64,000 nt of DNA from DASZQY01 sp035548515. Lineage in GTDB: Bacteria > Pseudomonadota > Alphaproteobacteria > Rhizobiales > Kaistiaceae. The stretch lies in assembly GCA_035548515.1 (NCBI GenBank), contig DASZSW010000009.1:124001-188000 (forward strand), read 5' to 3'. A program made the position numbers and the translations under genes. The notes beneath the pieces were generated by a model. That model saw nothing but the letters and a program-made list of their open reading frames with translations. It was not told the origin of the DNA and did not search any database. Of this stretch, positions 15,381 to 24,263 are shown piece after piece; positions within the stretch are counted from its first letter, which is position 1; each line of letters begins with the position of its first letter.

Positions 15381-16916
15381 CTAGAGGCTTGCGAGTTTCT
15401 CGCGGCGCCGCTGCACCGACGAGGGGATGCGCATCGCTTCGCGGTATTTGGCGACTGTGCGCCGGGCAATATCCACACCGGACTCGCGCAGAATTTTCAC
15501 GATCGTGTCATCGGAAAGGATGGACGACGCGGGCTCGTCGTCGATCAGTTTGCGGATGCGGAAACGCACTGCTTCCGCCGAATGTGCCTCGCCACCTTCG
15601 GCATGCGCGATCGACGCGGTGAAGAAATACTTGAGCTCGAAGATGCCGCGTGGCGTCGCCATGTACTTGTTCGAGGTCACGCGCGAAACCGTCGACTCGT
15701 GCATCGAGATGGCCTCGGCGATCGTCTTCAGATTCAGCGGCCTGAGGTGCTGCACGCCCTCGGCGAGGAACGCATCCTGTTGCCGCACGATCTCAGTGGC
15801 GACTTTCAGGATAGTGCGCGCCCGCTGGTCGAGCGACTTCACGAGCCAGTTCGCCGTCTGCAGCGCCTCGGCGAGATATGCCTTCTCAGTGTCGGTCTTC
15901 TTCTGCCGCGCCACTGTCGCGTAGTAGCTCTGGTTGACCAGCACCTTGGGCAGCGTGCCCGAGTTCAGTTCCACCAGCCAGCCGCCGTCCGGTCCCATGC
16001 GCACAATCACGTCCGGGATGACGGGCTGCACTGGCGCTGACCCGAATGATGCGCCCGGCTTCGGATTGAGCGCGCGGATTTCCTTCAGCATCTCGGCGAG
16101 GTCTTCGTCGTCCACTCCGCACAGGCGTTTCAGCGCGGCGACGTCACGCTTCGCGACGAGATCGAGGTGCGCGACCAGCGCCGCCATCGCCGGATCGTAG
16201 CGGTCGCGTTCGCGAAGCTGGATCGCAAGGCACTCGGCGAGATCGCGGGCGCCAACCCCCGCCGGCTCGAACGTCTGGATGATCGCGAGCGTCGTCTCCA
16301 CCTCGGTGACTGTTGTTCCCAGCCGCTCGGCGACCTGCGCGATGTCGGCGCGGAGATACCCGCTCTCGTCGATCTCGTTTACCAGCGTCTGTCCGATGAG
16401 CCGCATCGCCGCGTCTTCGAGCGCAAGGCCGAGCTGATCGGAAAGATGGTCGGCGAGCGACTTCTCCTCGGCCACGAAGGCCTCGAGATTGTAGTCCTCC
16501 GACGACACAGGTTGCCGCGAGGGCGTCGTTTGCCACGTCTCGGGCGGCAACCCTGGTGGGGTCTCCTCGGCGGCCTTGCCGGCGTCATCCTGGAAAACGT
16601 TGGAGAGGTCGGTGTCCATCTTCTCGGATATCCGCGCCGGCTCCTCCAGCCGCGTCTCCATCCATTCGCCGTCGTCGGCGCCATTCACTTCGGCATCGGC
16701 GCCGGTATCCTCGCGGTCGCGCTCCGAGGCTGGGCCATCGTCGCTATCGCTTTCGCCATCCGCTCGTTCGAGCAGCGGATTGCGCTCAAGTTCGGCGTCG
16801 ACGTAGGCGATGAGGTCGAGATTGGACAGCTGGAGCAGCTTGATCGCCTGCATCAACTGCGGCGTCATCACCAGCGACTGGCTCTGGCGAAGCTCTAACT
16901 TGTGCGAAAGCGCCAT
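15381..16916 (-). CDS. rpoN: RNA polymerase sigma-54 factor
   Basis: A 511-residue sigma54. Region I (residues 1-50) has the Gln/Leu-rich LRQSQSLVMTPQLMQAIKLL that contacts activators. An acidic region II follows, and then the core-binding and DNA-binding parts. Near the C-terminus comes the RpoN box ARRTVAKYRE, which reads the -24 element. I chose ATG at 16916; a TTG three codons earlier is less likely. Transcription from sigma54 promoters needs AAA+ activators. lptB lies upstream on the same strand, as usual for the group. Confidence 0.96.
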   Translation of the reverse strand: MALSHKLELRQSQSLVMTPQLMQAIKLLQLSNLDLIAYVDAELERNPLLERADGESDSDDGPASERDREDTGADAEVNGADDGEWMETRLEEPARISEKMDTDLSNVFQDDAGKAAEETPPGLPPETWQTTPSRQPVSSEDYNLEAFVAEEKSLADHLSDQLGLALEDAAMRLIGQTLVNEIDESGYLRADIAQVAERLGTTVTEVETTLAIIQTFEPAGVGARDLAECLAIQLRERDRYDPAMAALVAHLDLVAKRDVAALKRLCGVDDEDLAEMLKEIRALNPKPGASFGSAPVQPVIPDVIVRMGPDGGWLVELNSGTLPKVLVNQSYYATVARQKKTDTEKAYLAEALQTANWLVKSLDQRARTILKVATEIVRQQDAFLAEGVQHLRPLNLKTIAEAISMHESTVSRVTSNKYMATPRGIFELKYFFTASIAHAEGGEAHSAEAVRFRIRKLIDDEPASSILSDDTIVKILRESGVDIARRTVAKYREAMRIPSSVQRRREKLASL

Positions 16917-17008
16917 ACGCCCCAACGGTACTTAACAGCGCGAATTCCCGGGAAACTGGTCCGGAAATTGCTTGTAGCACTGCTCTGGTAACCGATCGGT
17001 AGCCGGAT

Positions 17009-17899
17009 TTAAAGGCTGAACTGTTCGCCAAGGTAAAGCCGGCGCACGTCCGGGCTTGCCACGATGTCGTCCGGGCGGCCTTCGTACAGCACTTCCCCCG
17101 AATGAATGATGTACGCCCGGTCGATCAGGCCGAGGGTTTCGCGCACGTTGTGGTCGGTGATCAGCACGCCGATCCCGAGGCTGGTCAGGTGGCGCACCAG
17201 GTTCTGGATGTCGCCGACCGCGATCGGATCGACGCCAGTGAAGGGTTCATCGAGCAGCATGAACGCAGGACGCGAGGCAAGCGCCCGCGCGATCTCCGCT
17301 CGCCGCCGCTCGCCACCGGATAGCGACACCGCCGGCGCATGGCGGAGATGCGCGATGCGGAACTCGGCGAGCAGCGCCTCCAGGTGGTCCTCGCGCTGGT
17401 GCCGGTCGGGTTCCACGACCTCGAGGATCGAGCGGATGTTCTGCTCCACAGTCATCGCCCGGAAAATGGAGGCTTCCTGCGGCAGGTAGCCGATACCCAA
17501 CCGCGCGCGCTGGTACATCGGCATCCCGGAGATGTTGTGTCCGTCAATATCGATGACGCCACGGTCGGCGCGCACCAGCCCGGTGATCATGTAGAAGATC
17601 GTGGTCTTGCCGGCGCCGTTCGGGCCCAGCAGGCCCACCGCTTCGCCGCGCGCTACTGCCAGCGACGCATCGCGAACGACGACACGCCCCCGGTAAGCCT
17701 TGGCCAGACCGCGCGCCACCAGCCAACCGCGTCCGCCGGCATCCGGGATCAGCCGCGATGGCGGTTTCTCAGAGGCGCCGCGTTTTCGGCGGCCACGCGG
17801 CGGCGCCTCTTCCTGCCGTTCGCGCTGTGCCTGGCGCCCGCTCGGCTGCGCTTTGCCGGCGGATTTCTCACCGCGGCCAAAGGAACTGGAAACCGCCAA
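17009..17899 (-). CDS. lptB: LPS export ABC ATPase LptB
   Basis: A 296-residue ATPase. Walker A is GPNGAGKTT, the signature is LSGGERRRAEIARAL, Walker B is FMLLDEPFTG and the H-loop is in ITDHNVRETL. It drives the LptFG permease that pulls lipopolysaccharide out of the inner membrane. Residues 1-58 form a basic Arg/Lys/Pro-rich extension not present in E. coli LptB. The only fitting start is TTG at 17899, with AGAAGG 9 nt upstream; an in-frame stop at 17921-17923 excludes a longer form. It is probably cotranscribed with lptC and lptA. Confidence 0.93.
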   Translation of the reverse strand: MAVSSSFGRGEKSAGKAQPSGRQAQRERQEEAPPRGRRKRGASEKPPSRLIPDAGGRGWLVARGLAKAYRGRVVVRDASLAVARGEAVGLLGPNGAGKTTIFYMITGLVRADRGVIDIDGHNISGMPMYQRARLGIGYLPQEASIFRAMTVEQNIRSILEVVEPDRHQREDHLEALLAEFRIAHLRHAPAVSLSGGERRRAEIARALASRPAFMLLDEPFTGVDPIAVGDIQNLVRHLTSLGIGVLITDHNVRETLGLIDRAYIIHSGEVLYEGRPDDIVASPDVRRLYLGEQFSL

Positions 17900-17991
17900 G
17901 GCGTTGCACCTTCTGACAGATCAGGCCGCAGATAAGCCGAGCGACTGCTGGCTGTCGAGGGGCGCCGCGCTCAACTTCTGGGCACCCGCGC

Positions 17992-18504
17992 CTAGTTGTT
18001 CGACGGCGTAAACACGCCGCGGATCTGTTTCCCCGGCGCCTGCTCGACACGCGCGCGGCCGGTCGCGAGGTTGACCACCAGGCGAGCGCCGCTAATGACG
18101 TTGGGTCCCTGCGACAACACGACGTTGCCTTCGACAGTGATCGTGTTCGTCTTCATGTCGACCACCGCGGTATCGCCGGTCACAACCTGTCCTTCCGACG
18201 CGACACGAATCTTGCCGCTCGCCTCGATGCGCGAGAAAGACGACGACGCGGTCGGATCGTTGCCGGAGTAGAGCTTGATCTCGTTCGCCGTCATCTGCGT
18301 GTTGCCGCGCTTCACCGTCACGCCGCCGCTGAACACCGAAACACGCTGCGGGCCGTCTTCGTATGTCTCCAGCGACTGCGCATCGACCTGGATCGGATCC
18401 GTCGACTTCGCCTGAAAGCCCTGGAAGATGTCAGCCGCCGGATCGGCAGACGCCGCGGATGCGATAAACATCAAGGTAGTCGCCAGAGCGAGTCGCCACT
18501 TCAT
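17992..18504 (-). CDS. lptA: LPS transport periplasmic protein LptA
   Basis: A 170-residue OstA-like protein with a signal peptide (about residues 1-20, ending SAASA). The beta-jellyroll includes TYEDGPQRVSVFSGGVTVKR, IRVASEGQVVTGDTAVVDM and VVLSQGPNVISGARLVVNL. LptA units stack into the bridge that carries lipopolysaccharide across the periplasm. Its ATG overlaps the lptC stop by 4 bp, so translation is coupled. The C-terminus (RGVFTPSNN) matches alphaproteobacterial LptA. Confidence 0.92.
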   Translation of the reverse strand: MKWRLALATTLMFIASAASADPAADIFQGFQAKSTDPIQVDAQSLETYEDGPQRVSVFSGGVTVKRGNTQMTANEIKLYSGNDPTASSSFSRIEASGKIRVASEGQVVTGDTAVVDMKTNTITVEGNVVLSQGPNVISGARLVVNLATGRARVEQAPGKQIRGVFTPSNN

Positions 18505-19238
18505 TGCGCCGTCGCTCCATCATTGGCTGGTGCCTGCACCAGATCGCCGGGCGGCAGGAAAGTCACCGACACGCCGTTGCTGAATACTATCCGCTTGCCG
18601 TTTTCCGTGACGTTGACGGCATTCGCCTTGATAGTGCCGTCGGAGGTGGTGAGCTCGAGGGGCGAGGATGAGGTAAGCGTACCCTTGCCGAGGTCGATCG
18701 CCGCTTCGCGAAACTGACCCGAGTAGCCGTTGGTCGTCTCGAGCTTCATCCCGTCCTTGAGCTGCAGCGTGTTCTTGTTTCCGTCATAGACCCCGACCGC
18801 GGCGTTCACGGTCGCGATGCCGGCATCCTCGAGTCCGAAACGTCCGACGATCGTCTTGAAGGTCACCACCTTCGGATCGTCGAGACTCTGGAGGGCGCTG
18901 TCGGCTTTCACCTCGTAGGCGCGCCGCGTCCCCTCGAAACCGGAGATGTGCGGCTTATCCATCACTACGCTGTTCGACTTCGGATCGATGGTGGCCACGT
19001 TCACCAGCGACTTGAGATCGCCGGGGATCACGCGCGCCGAGGCCCAGAAACCCACTACAGCGATGATAGCGATTGTCGGAAGGATGTATCGGAGATTACG
19101 GACGAGCGATGAGTGGCGCGCCGCCCGGGCATAGATGTCCGGATCGCGCTCCTTCGGCGGAGTATAGCGAATGCGCGGCGCGCGCGGGCCTCCGCGCTCC
19201 CTGTCGTCCACGTATTCGTCGTCGTCCACGGCGCTCAT
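18501..19238 (-). CDS. lptC: LPS export protein LptC
   Basis: A 245-residue protein with a cytoplasmic N-terminus, one membrane helix at about residues 50-68 and a periplasmic LptC domain. The start is ATG at 19238, just before the acidic opening SAVDDDEYVDD. Motifs include VVMDKPHISGF and the C-terminal beta-jellyroll NGKRIVFSNGVSVTF. LptC receives lipopolysaccharide from LptB2FG and hands it to LptA. The gene overlaps lptA by 4 bp. The 44-bp gap from the exonuclease gene suggests one transcript. Confidence 0.9.
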   Translation of the reverse strand: MSAVDDDEYVDDRERGGPRAPRIRYTPPKERDPDIYARAARHSSLVRNLRYILPTIAIIAVVGFWASARVIPGDLKSLVNVATIDPKSNSVVMDKPHISGFEGTRRAYEVKADSALQSLDDPKVVTFKTIVGRFGLEDAGIATVNAAVGVYDGNKNTLQLKDGMKLETTNGYSGQFREAAIDLGKGTLTSSSPLELTTSDGTIKANAVNVTENGKRIVFSNGVSVTFLPPGDLVQAPANDGATAQ

Positions 19239-19282
19239 CTCAGGGCTTATTGTGGGGCTTCCCGCCCCCAGCCGCAATGCGC

Positions 19283-19894
19283 CTAGTGCGCGAAGATGTC
19301 TTCCTCGCCCCAGCCGGCGAGGTCCAGCTTCGCCCGCGTCGGCAGGAAACCAAAGCACGCGGCCGCCAATTCGGCACGGCCTTCGCGCGCCAGCCGCTGC
19401 TCCAGCTTGTCTTTCAGCTGGTGCAGGTAGAGCACGTCGGAAGCCGCGTAAGCGAGCTGCGCGTCGGAAAGCGTCTCGGCCGCCCAGTCGGAGCTCTGCT
19501 GCTGCTTCGAGATTTCGATGTCGAGGATGTCCTTCAAGAGGTCCTTGAGGCCGTGGCGGTCCGTATAGGTGCGCGTCAACCGCGAGGCGATCTTGGTGCA
19601 GAACAGGGGGCCGGTCATCACACCGAACGCGTGGAACAGCACGGCGATATCGAAGCGCGCGAAATGAAATATCTTCGTCACCGCGGGATCGCCGAGCATT
19701 GCCTCGATGCGCGGCGCGTGCCTCTGGCCCGCCGCGATCTGCACGACGTCGGCGTTGCCGTCGCCACCGGAAATCTGCACCAGGCACAGGCGGTCGCGAT
19801 GCGGCATCAGGCCGAGGGTTTCGGTATCGATCGCAACCGCGTTGCCGTAGCGCACGTCGGCTGCGAGGTCGCCTTTATGAAAACGGATCGCCAT
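19283..19894 (-). CDS. RNase D-type 3'-5' exonuclease, short form
   Basis: A 203-residue DEDDy exonuclease. The catalytic residues read Asp23 and Glu25 (AIDTETLGL), Asp82 (FHFARFD) and Tyr149/Asp153 (YAASD). It has only the catalytic domain and lacks the HRDC domains of full RNase D. It is a strong member of the short ribonuclease D class found before lptC in Rhizobiales. It probably trims structured RNA 3' ends, though the substrate is unknown. It is divergent from the secreted protein at 20176. Confidence 0.88.
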   Translation of the reverse strand: MAIRFHKGDLAADVRYGNAVAIDTETLGLMPHRDRLCLVQISGGDGNADVVQIAAGQRHAPRIEAMLGDPAVTKIFHFARFDIAVLFHAFGVMTGPLFCTKIASRLTRTYTDRHGLKDLLKDILDIEISKQQQSSDWAAETLSDAQLAYAASDVLYLHQLKDKLEQRLAREGRAELAAACFGFLPTRAKLDLAGWGEEDIFAH

Positions 19895-20175
19895 AGCCGC
19901 GCTCTATAGCCGCAAATGCTTAAGATTTTAAGGCCGCCGGCCCTCGCGAGATTTGTGGCGGCACGGCGGTCCTACGCCTCCGGCTGATTATTTTTCTGTA
20001 AGTTGGTTTGTGCGTTTGCGCACCCTACCGTCTTTGGCGTGAACGGTGACCCGCCGGCGGATGGCTCGAAGCCAAACGCGACCCGACGAGCCAGGACCGC
20101 GTCACACGATCGCGCTGCGGCCCGACTTCCCTCCCTGACGTCGGCCCGTGGCGATTTCGGAAGGAAAAACTGAAC

Positions 20176-20472
20176 ATGCGTCGTCTTATCCTGGCGGCAG
20201 CTCTCGCTGCCGCGTCCATGTCGTACGCCCTCGCGCCGGCTGCCTATGCTGAAGCCGTCGGCAACAACGAGGCGGATGCCGCCGGCGTCGATACCCTCGG
20301 CATCGATCTGACGGGCGTGAATATCTCGCCCGCCGGCGTGCACGCCTACATGGCCCAGCAGTCGCCGCGGGAGCGGCGTGTCATCGAGAATGCGTGCAGC
20401 ACCTACGACACGCATCCGACCATGGCCGGCGAAGAGACCCTCGCGTTCTGCGCCGACCTCGGCAAGGCGTAG
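20176..20472 (+). CDS. Small secreted hypothetical protein
   Basis: A 98-residue protein with a Sec signal peptide ending AAYA/EAV (about residue 25). The mature part has about 73 residues. Two cysteines (ENACSTYD and LAFCADL) could form a disulfide, and the stretch AYMAQQSPRERRVIENAC is predicted helical. I do not recognise a family, though proteins of this kind with the same C-terminal pattern occur in Bradyrhizobium relatives as far as I recall. GGAAGG is upstream and a long hairpin downstream, so it is probably a single-gene unit. Confidence 0.75.
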   Translation: MRRLILAAALAAASMSYALAPAAYAEAVGNNEADAAGVDTLGIDLTGVNISPAGVHAYMAQQSPRERRVIENACSTYDTHPTMAGEETLAFCADLGKA

Positions 20473-20796
20473 AACTCCCCCCGCGAGACCGGAGGGAGAG
20501 GAGCGCGGCGCTCTTCTCCCTCCGGACATTGTACTCAAGCGTACGGGGACGGCGCTTGACAACCAGAGCGGGAGCATCGGACCTTCGCTCTGGATAAATG
20601 CGGATAGTAAGCGCGGCGCATTGCGTTTCAGTGGCCGCTGGGCGAATAGCGGATATGTCCGATCCTGTACGATGTGCCGACCCTTGGCATAGCGGCCGCT
20701 GCCGCGTTGCTCCGGGCGCCGGCGCGCGCTGCCTTCGGATCGCGATCTGCCACGGCGCCTTTTTCACCGCCTTCCCGCGTATCGGCTGATCCGCTG
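20473..20796. other. Gene-free stretch with two strong inverted repeats
   Basis: No credible coding frame fills these 324 bases. They hold the long hairpin at 20489-20525 and a perfect 8-bp repeat at 20563-20570/20586-20593. TTGACA at 20556-20561 has no fitting -10. The promoter of the glycosyltransferase genes may lie here but I cannot place it. Confidence 0.6.
20489..20525 (+). terminator. Long hairpin after the small secreted protein
   Basis: An 11-bp perfect stem (20489-20499 with 20515-20525) closes on an inner 4-bp stem (20501-20504 with 20510-20513). It starts 16 bp after the stop codon. There is no T-run on the plus strand, so it may end or protect the transcript. Confidence 0.55.
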
Positions 20797-21744
20797 ATGG
20801 AGACGGTGTCGGGGTACACATTCCGGCCAACCGACCTGAAGGTGCCGCAGCGGCAAGCCGGGCTTGCGGCGTTCATGCGTATTCGCAACGGGGCGGATTT
20901 CGTCGAGGCGACGATCCGCAGCCACCTCGAGTACTTCGATGAAATCGTTGCGGTCTACAATCAGTGCACCGACGCGACCCCGCAGGTCCTGGCGAGGCTC
21001 GAGCAGGAAATCGGGCCCAAGCTCCGCGTCTTCCATTACATGGATCGGGTCTATCCGCCCGGCAGTCGCGGCCACGCCGAAACGCCCGCGGAATCGCCGT
21101 CGAGCATGGTGACGTATTCGAACTTCGCGCTCGCTATGACCACGCGGCGCACGGTCACGAAGCTTGATGACGATCAGGTAGCCATAGCATCCAGCGTTGC
21201 ACGGATCGTTGCAGACCTGCGCGCGCGTGACGGCGCCGGTGGGATCATGCACTGCTTCTCCGGCGTCAATCTGTTTCGCCGCCCAGGCGGCGGTCTCGGC
21301 ATCCCGGCGCGCGATCCGCTCTCAGGCGGCGGCGAGATCGGATTCTTCGATGTGTCCGACACCACGTTTTTCACCCACGACCCGCGGTTCGAACGCGCGC
21401 CACGCTTCCGCTCCCGTCGCGTCTTCTGTGGATTTCATTACTGGCACTTCAAATACATGAAGACGGGAGGGGGCTTCGCCAACTACGAACTTGAGAGCAA
21501 TCCAGACAGCCGTTTTGCGAAACGGAAAGCCTGGTTCGAGGGCGCGCCGGAGATCATCGACCTGGCGGAGCTTAAGCGTCGAACGAAGGTGGGTGCGTTG
21601 AAGAGGGCAGCCGCGCTGCTCTCCACGAAAAGGAAGATCCTGGTCGATCGCGCGGACGCGTTGGCGGAGGTCTTTCCCGAGGATGGCGTCCATGCGGCAC
21701 TCCGTCGGACAGTGGCAGCGGAATTCGTGCCGGATACTGACTGA
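20797..21744 (+). CDS. Glycosyltransferase family 2-like protein
   Basis: A 315-residue protein. The N-terminus reads AAFMRIRNGADFVEATI then HLEYFDEIVAVYN, the pattern of GT-A enzymes that begin with a beta-alpha-beta nucleotide-sugar site. TKLDDDQVAI (about residues 122-131) supplies a likely DxD metal site. The middle holds an Arg/Gly-rich stretch and FCGFHYWHFKYMK. The donor and acceptor are unknown. I chose ATG at 20797; GTG at 20674 would add 41 low-complexity residues. It lies first in a run of three glycosyltransferase-like genes and probably acts on a surface glycan. Confidence 0.7.
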   Translation: METVSGYTFRPTDLKVPQRQAGLAAFMRIRNGADFVEATIRSHLEYFDEIVAVYNQCTDATPQVLARLEQEIGPKLRVFHYMDRVYPPGSRGHAETPAESPSSMVTYSNFALAMTTRRTVTKLDDDQVAIASSVARIVADLRARDGAGGIMHCFSGVNLFRRPGGGLGIPARDPLSGGGEIGFFDVSDTTFFTHDPRFERAPRFRSRRVFCGFHYWHFKYMKTGGGFANYELESNPDSRFAKRKAWFEGAPEIIDLAELKRRTKVGALKRAAALLSTKRKILVDRADALAEVFPEDGVHAALRRTVAAEFVPDTD

Positions 21745-21921
21745 ACGGCGCCCTCGGCGCGCCGATTTTTCCGTTTCAATTCAGCGGCTTGTGGCCATTG
21801 GACATAGCCGCACCCATCTCGCGGCTCTGCCCACCACAATCGTTGACAACCATTGCGCGAACGCGGGAAACTCAACTTACGCACGTAGCCGGTTGCAACG
21901 ACCTGACATGAGGGAACGCGC

Positions 21922-22968
21922 ATGTCGGTAGTATCGGTGGCCATGCCCGTATTCAACGGGGCGAGGTTCCTCGGCGAGGCGATCGAGAGCGTCCTGGCGC
22001 AGACACATCGCGATCTCGAACTGATCATCTCTGACGACGGCTCTACTGACGGGAGCCAGGAGATCGCGCGAGCCTACGCTGCCAGTGACGCACGCATCGT
22101 CTTGGTTGCCGGGTGCCACGGCGGCATCGCAGCAGCAATGAACCGGGCGCTTGCAGTCGCGCGCGGCGTTTATTTTGCGCCAATGGACCAGGACGACATT
22201 GCGCTGCCGGATCGGCTCGAGAAGCTTGCCAGCTTTCTCGGCGGCAATGAAGACATCGTGCTTGTCGGCGGAGGCATGCGGCTTATCGACGAGCATGGCA
22301 ACGGCGGCCGCAGAAAGAATCGCCCTCTGAAGCCGAGCGACGTCGCAGCGGCCATGCGCACGTCGACCGCGGTGATTCACCCCACCAGCATGATGCGGAC
22401 TGCCGCCGTGCGCGCGCTCGGCGGTTATCGCTCGATCCTGCCGTACGCCGAGGACTACGACCTTTGGCTTCGCCTGATGGAGCATCATCAGATGGCGAAC
22501 ATCGCGGACATCGTGCTGCTGAAGCGCATCCATCCCGCCGCGGTCACGCAGGATAGCTCGCAGCGCGCCGCTCAGGTTGTTGCGCGCGCCATCGCCTACC
22601 TTTCGCATCTCTCGCGCGTGACGTTTGGCGAGGATATCGTCCACAGCGGCGAACCGCTCGTGGTTTCCGCCGCGCGATTCATCGACACGTATCTCGACCA
22701 GTGCGACGCGCTTGCCGCGCCCGTTCGTCACAACATGTCGCGCTTCATGCGCTATGCGCCATTGCTGACGACCGGCCCACGCGTGGTGAACCGTCCCTAT
22801 TGGCGCTATGTGACCAAGGCGTTGCGGAGTGGTGGCGTTCGCCATGCTCCGCGGACGCTCTGGTATCTGGCTCTCTACTTCGGCTACCACCGCTGGCGGC
22901 AGGATGAATTGTTGAAGGCGTTCCCCGCCCTGAGGGATTTGGGCGAGGCCGCGGCAATCGCTGCGTGA
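21922..22968 (+). CDS. Glycosyltransferase family 2
   Basis: A 348-residue GT-A glycosyltransferase. It opens SVVSVAMPVFNGARFL, has the nucleotide-sugar motif ISDDGSTDGS (about residues 37-45), a DxD metal site at 89-91 (MDQDD) and the likely catalytic EDYDLWLRL. The C-terminal 120 residues are basic and aromatic-rich, as in enzymes that dock at the membrane. ATG at 21922 is preceded by GAGGG. Sugar and acceptor are not readable. The gene following begins 11 bp later. Confidence 0.88.
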   Translation: MSVVSVAMPVFNGARFLGEAIESVLAQTHRDLELIISDDGSTDGSQEIARAYAASDARIVLVAGCHGGIAAAMNRALAVARGVYFAPMDQDDIALPDRLEKLASFLGGNEDIVLVGGGMRLIDEHGNGGRRKNRPLKPSDVAAAMRTSTAVIHPTSMMRTAAVRALGGYRSILPYAEDYDLWLRLMEHHQMANIADIVLLKRIHPAAVTQDSSQRAAQVVARAIAYLSHLSRVTFGEDIVHSGEPLVVSAARFIDTYLDQCDALAAPVRHNMSRFMRYAPLLTTGPRVVNRPYWRYVTKALRSGGVRHAPRTLWYLALYFGYHRWRQDELLKAFPALRDLGEAAAIAA

Positions 22969-22978
22969 CGCGGCTGGC

Positions 22979-24211
22979 TTGCCTTATCGGTCGAGGGTAG
23001 CAGTGCCGCTGGAGGCGGCTGCAGGGCGTCCCGGACTCTACGTGCTGCACGTCGAGCGCCGCCAGGCCGAGTTGCCGCTTCTCCGGCTTGGCATTGCTGC
23101 TGGCACGGCTGAACGATCCATTTTGGTGCCGGCGCTCGCCAGTACGGACTATCTGGTCAGCGTCCCGAACACCGCGCGCTTCACGGTCGACGACGCTGAA
23201 GCGAGCGCCCTGACGATTCGCCGGGCGGGGCTTCTCGATCGCCTGCGTTCGATCGAGCGACCGCGAGTGTCGCGGCCCATCAGGCTGGCGGTGGACGGCA
23301 TTGCGATCCGCCCGCTGCTGCGCGGGACGGGCGCCGAGGGCCGGGCGCTGGCCAAGGCGATGCGCGTTCTGACCCGTTGGGGCTTCGGCTTGGCAAGCGC
23401 TAATCTCCAGCAAACGCCGGAGCTATTGTTCGACCACGACACCGCAAGCGAAATGCACCCGCCGCTGCTGCCGGCAGGAGAACCGCGCTTCGTCATCGTC
23501 CTGCATCTGTACTACGAGGATCTCTGGCCGGAGTTTGAACATTTCCTCAGCCGCATTCGGCTGCCATTCCGGTTGATCATCACGACGCCGCACGGGGCGC
23601 CAATCTTCGCGGACGCAGCGCGACGCGCGTTCCCGTCTGCGCGGATCGCGACGCTGCCCAATCGCGGCCGCGACGTGGCGCCTTTTCTCCATCTGTTGAA
23701 CGAGGGCGCCTTCGACGGCTTCGAGTTCGTCCTGAAGCTGCACGGCAAACGGACCGCCATCACTCGGCACCACGGCGCGCTTGGCCATGTCTGGCGGCGC
23801 GCCAGCATCATCGATCTCGCCGGATCTGACGAAACGATCCGTCGCATCCTGGCGCGCTTCGCTGCCGACCCTTCCATCGGAATGATCGGTTCGGCGCGTT
23901 TCCGGGCACCGGGCAGCGCGGTGCCTGAGCAAGCGGCGTGGGGTGCGAACCGTGCGGCAATCCTTGCGCTGACAAAACGCATAGGGCTCGGCGAGATCTC
24001 GCATCTTGATTATTTTGCGGGGACCATGTTCTGGGTTCGGCGGAAGGCGCTGGAACCGCTGCGGCGCCTGAACCTGTCCGATGCTGATTTCCCGGAGGAG
24101 CAGGGTCAGCGCGATGGCGAGCTGCACCATGCGTTGGAGCGCCTGTTCGGCACCCTGCCGGGATTGTCGGGCATGCGCCTGGAAAGCGTCCCGCCGAGAT
24201 TGGAAACCTGA
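22979..24211 (+). CDS. Rhamnan synthesis F (RgpF)-like glycosyltransferase
   Basis: A 410-residue protein. From about residue 160 it matches RgpF-type proteins: FVIVLHLYYEDLWPEFEHFL, TLPNRGRDVAPFLHLLNEG, FVLKLHGKRT and YFAGTMFWVRRKALEPL. In streptococci and rhizobia such proteins build rhamnose-rich polysaccharide or O-antigen. Residues 1-150 are not recognised and may be a separate beta-rich domain. The start is uncertain: TTG at 22979 gives the full frame, and GTG at 23002 is another option. It ends the three-gene glycosyltransferase run. Confidence 0.82.
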   Translation: MPYRSRVAVPLEAAAGRPGLYVLHVERRQAELPLLRLGIAAGTAERSILVPALASTDYLVSVPNTARFTVDDAEASALTIRRAGLLDRLRSIERPRVSRPIRLAVDGIAIRPLLRGTGAEGRALAKAMRVLTRWGFGLASANLQQTPELLFDHDTASEMHPPLLPAGEPRFVIVLHLYYEDLWPEFEHFLSRIRLPFRLIITTPHGAPIFADAARRAFPSARIATLPNRGRDVAPFLHLLNEGAFDGFEFVLKLHGKRTAITRHHGALGHVWRRASIIDLAGSDETIRRILARFAADPSIGMIGSARFRAPGSAVPEQAAWGANRAAILALTKRIGLGEISHLDYFAGTMFWVRRKALEPLRRLNLSDADFPEEQGQRDGELHHALERLFGTLPGLSGMRLESVPPRLET

Positions 24212-24263
24212 TCGGCGCGGGCGGTGGCTAGCCGCCGTTCATATTTTAGGATAGCCGGAAGTC

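Noticed and set aside
20556..20593. Sigma70-like promoter from TTGACA at 20556
   Set aside because: No -10 element lies 16-18 bp downstream; GATAAA is too far away.
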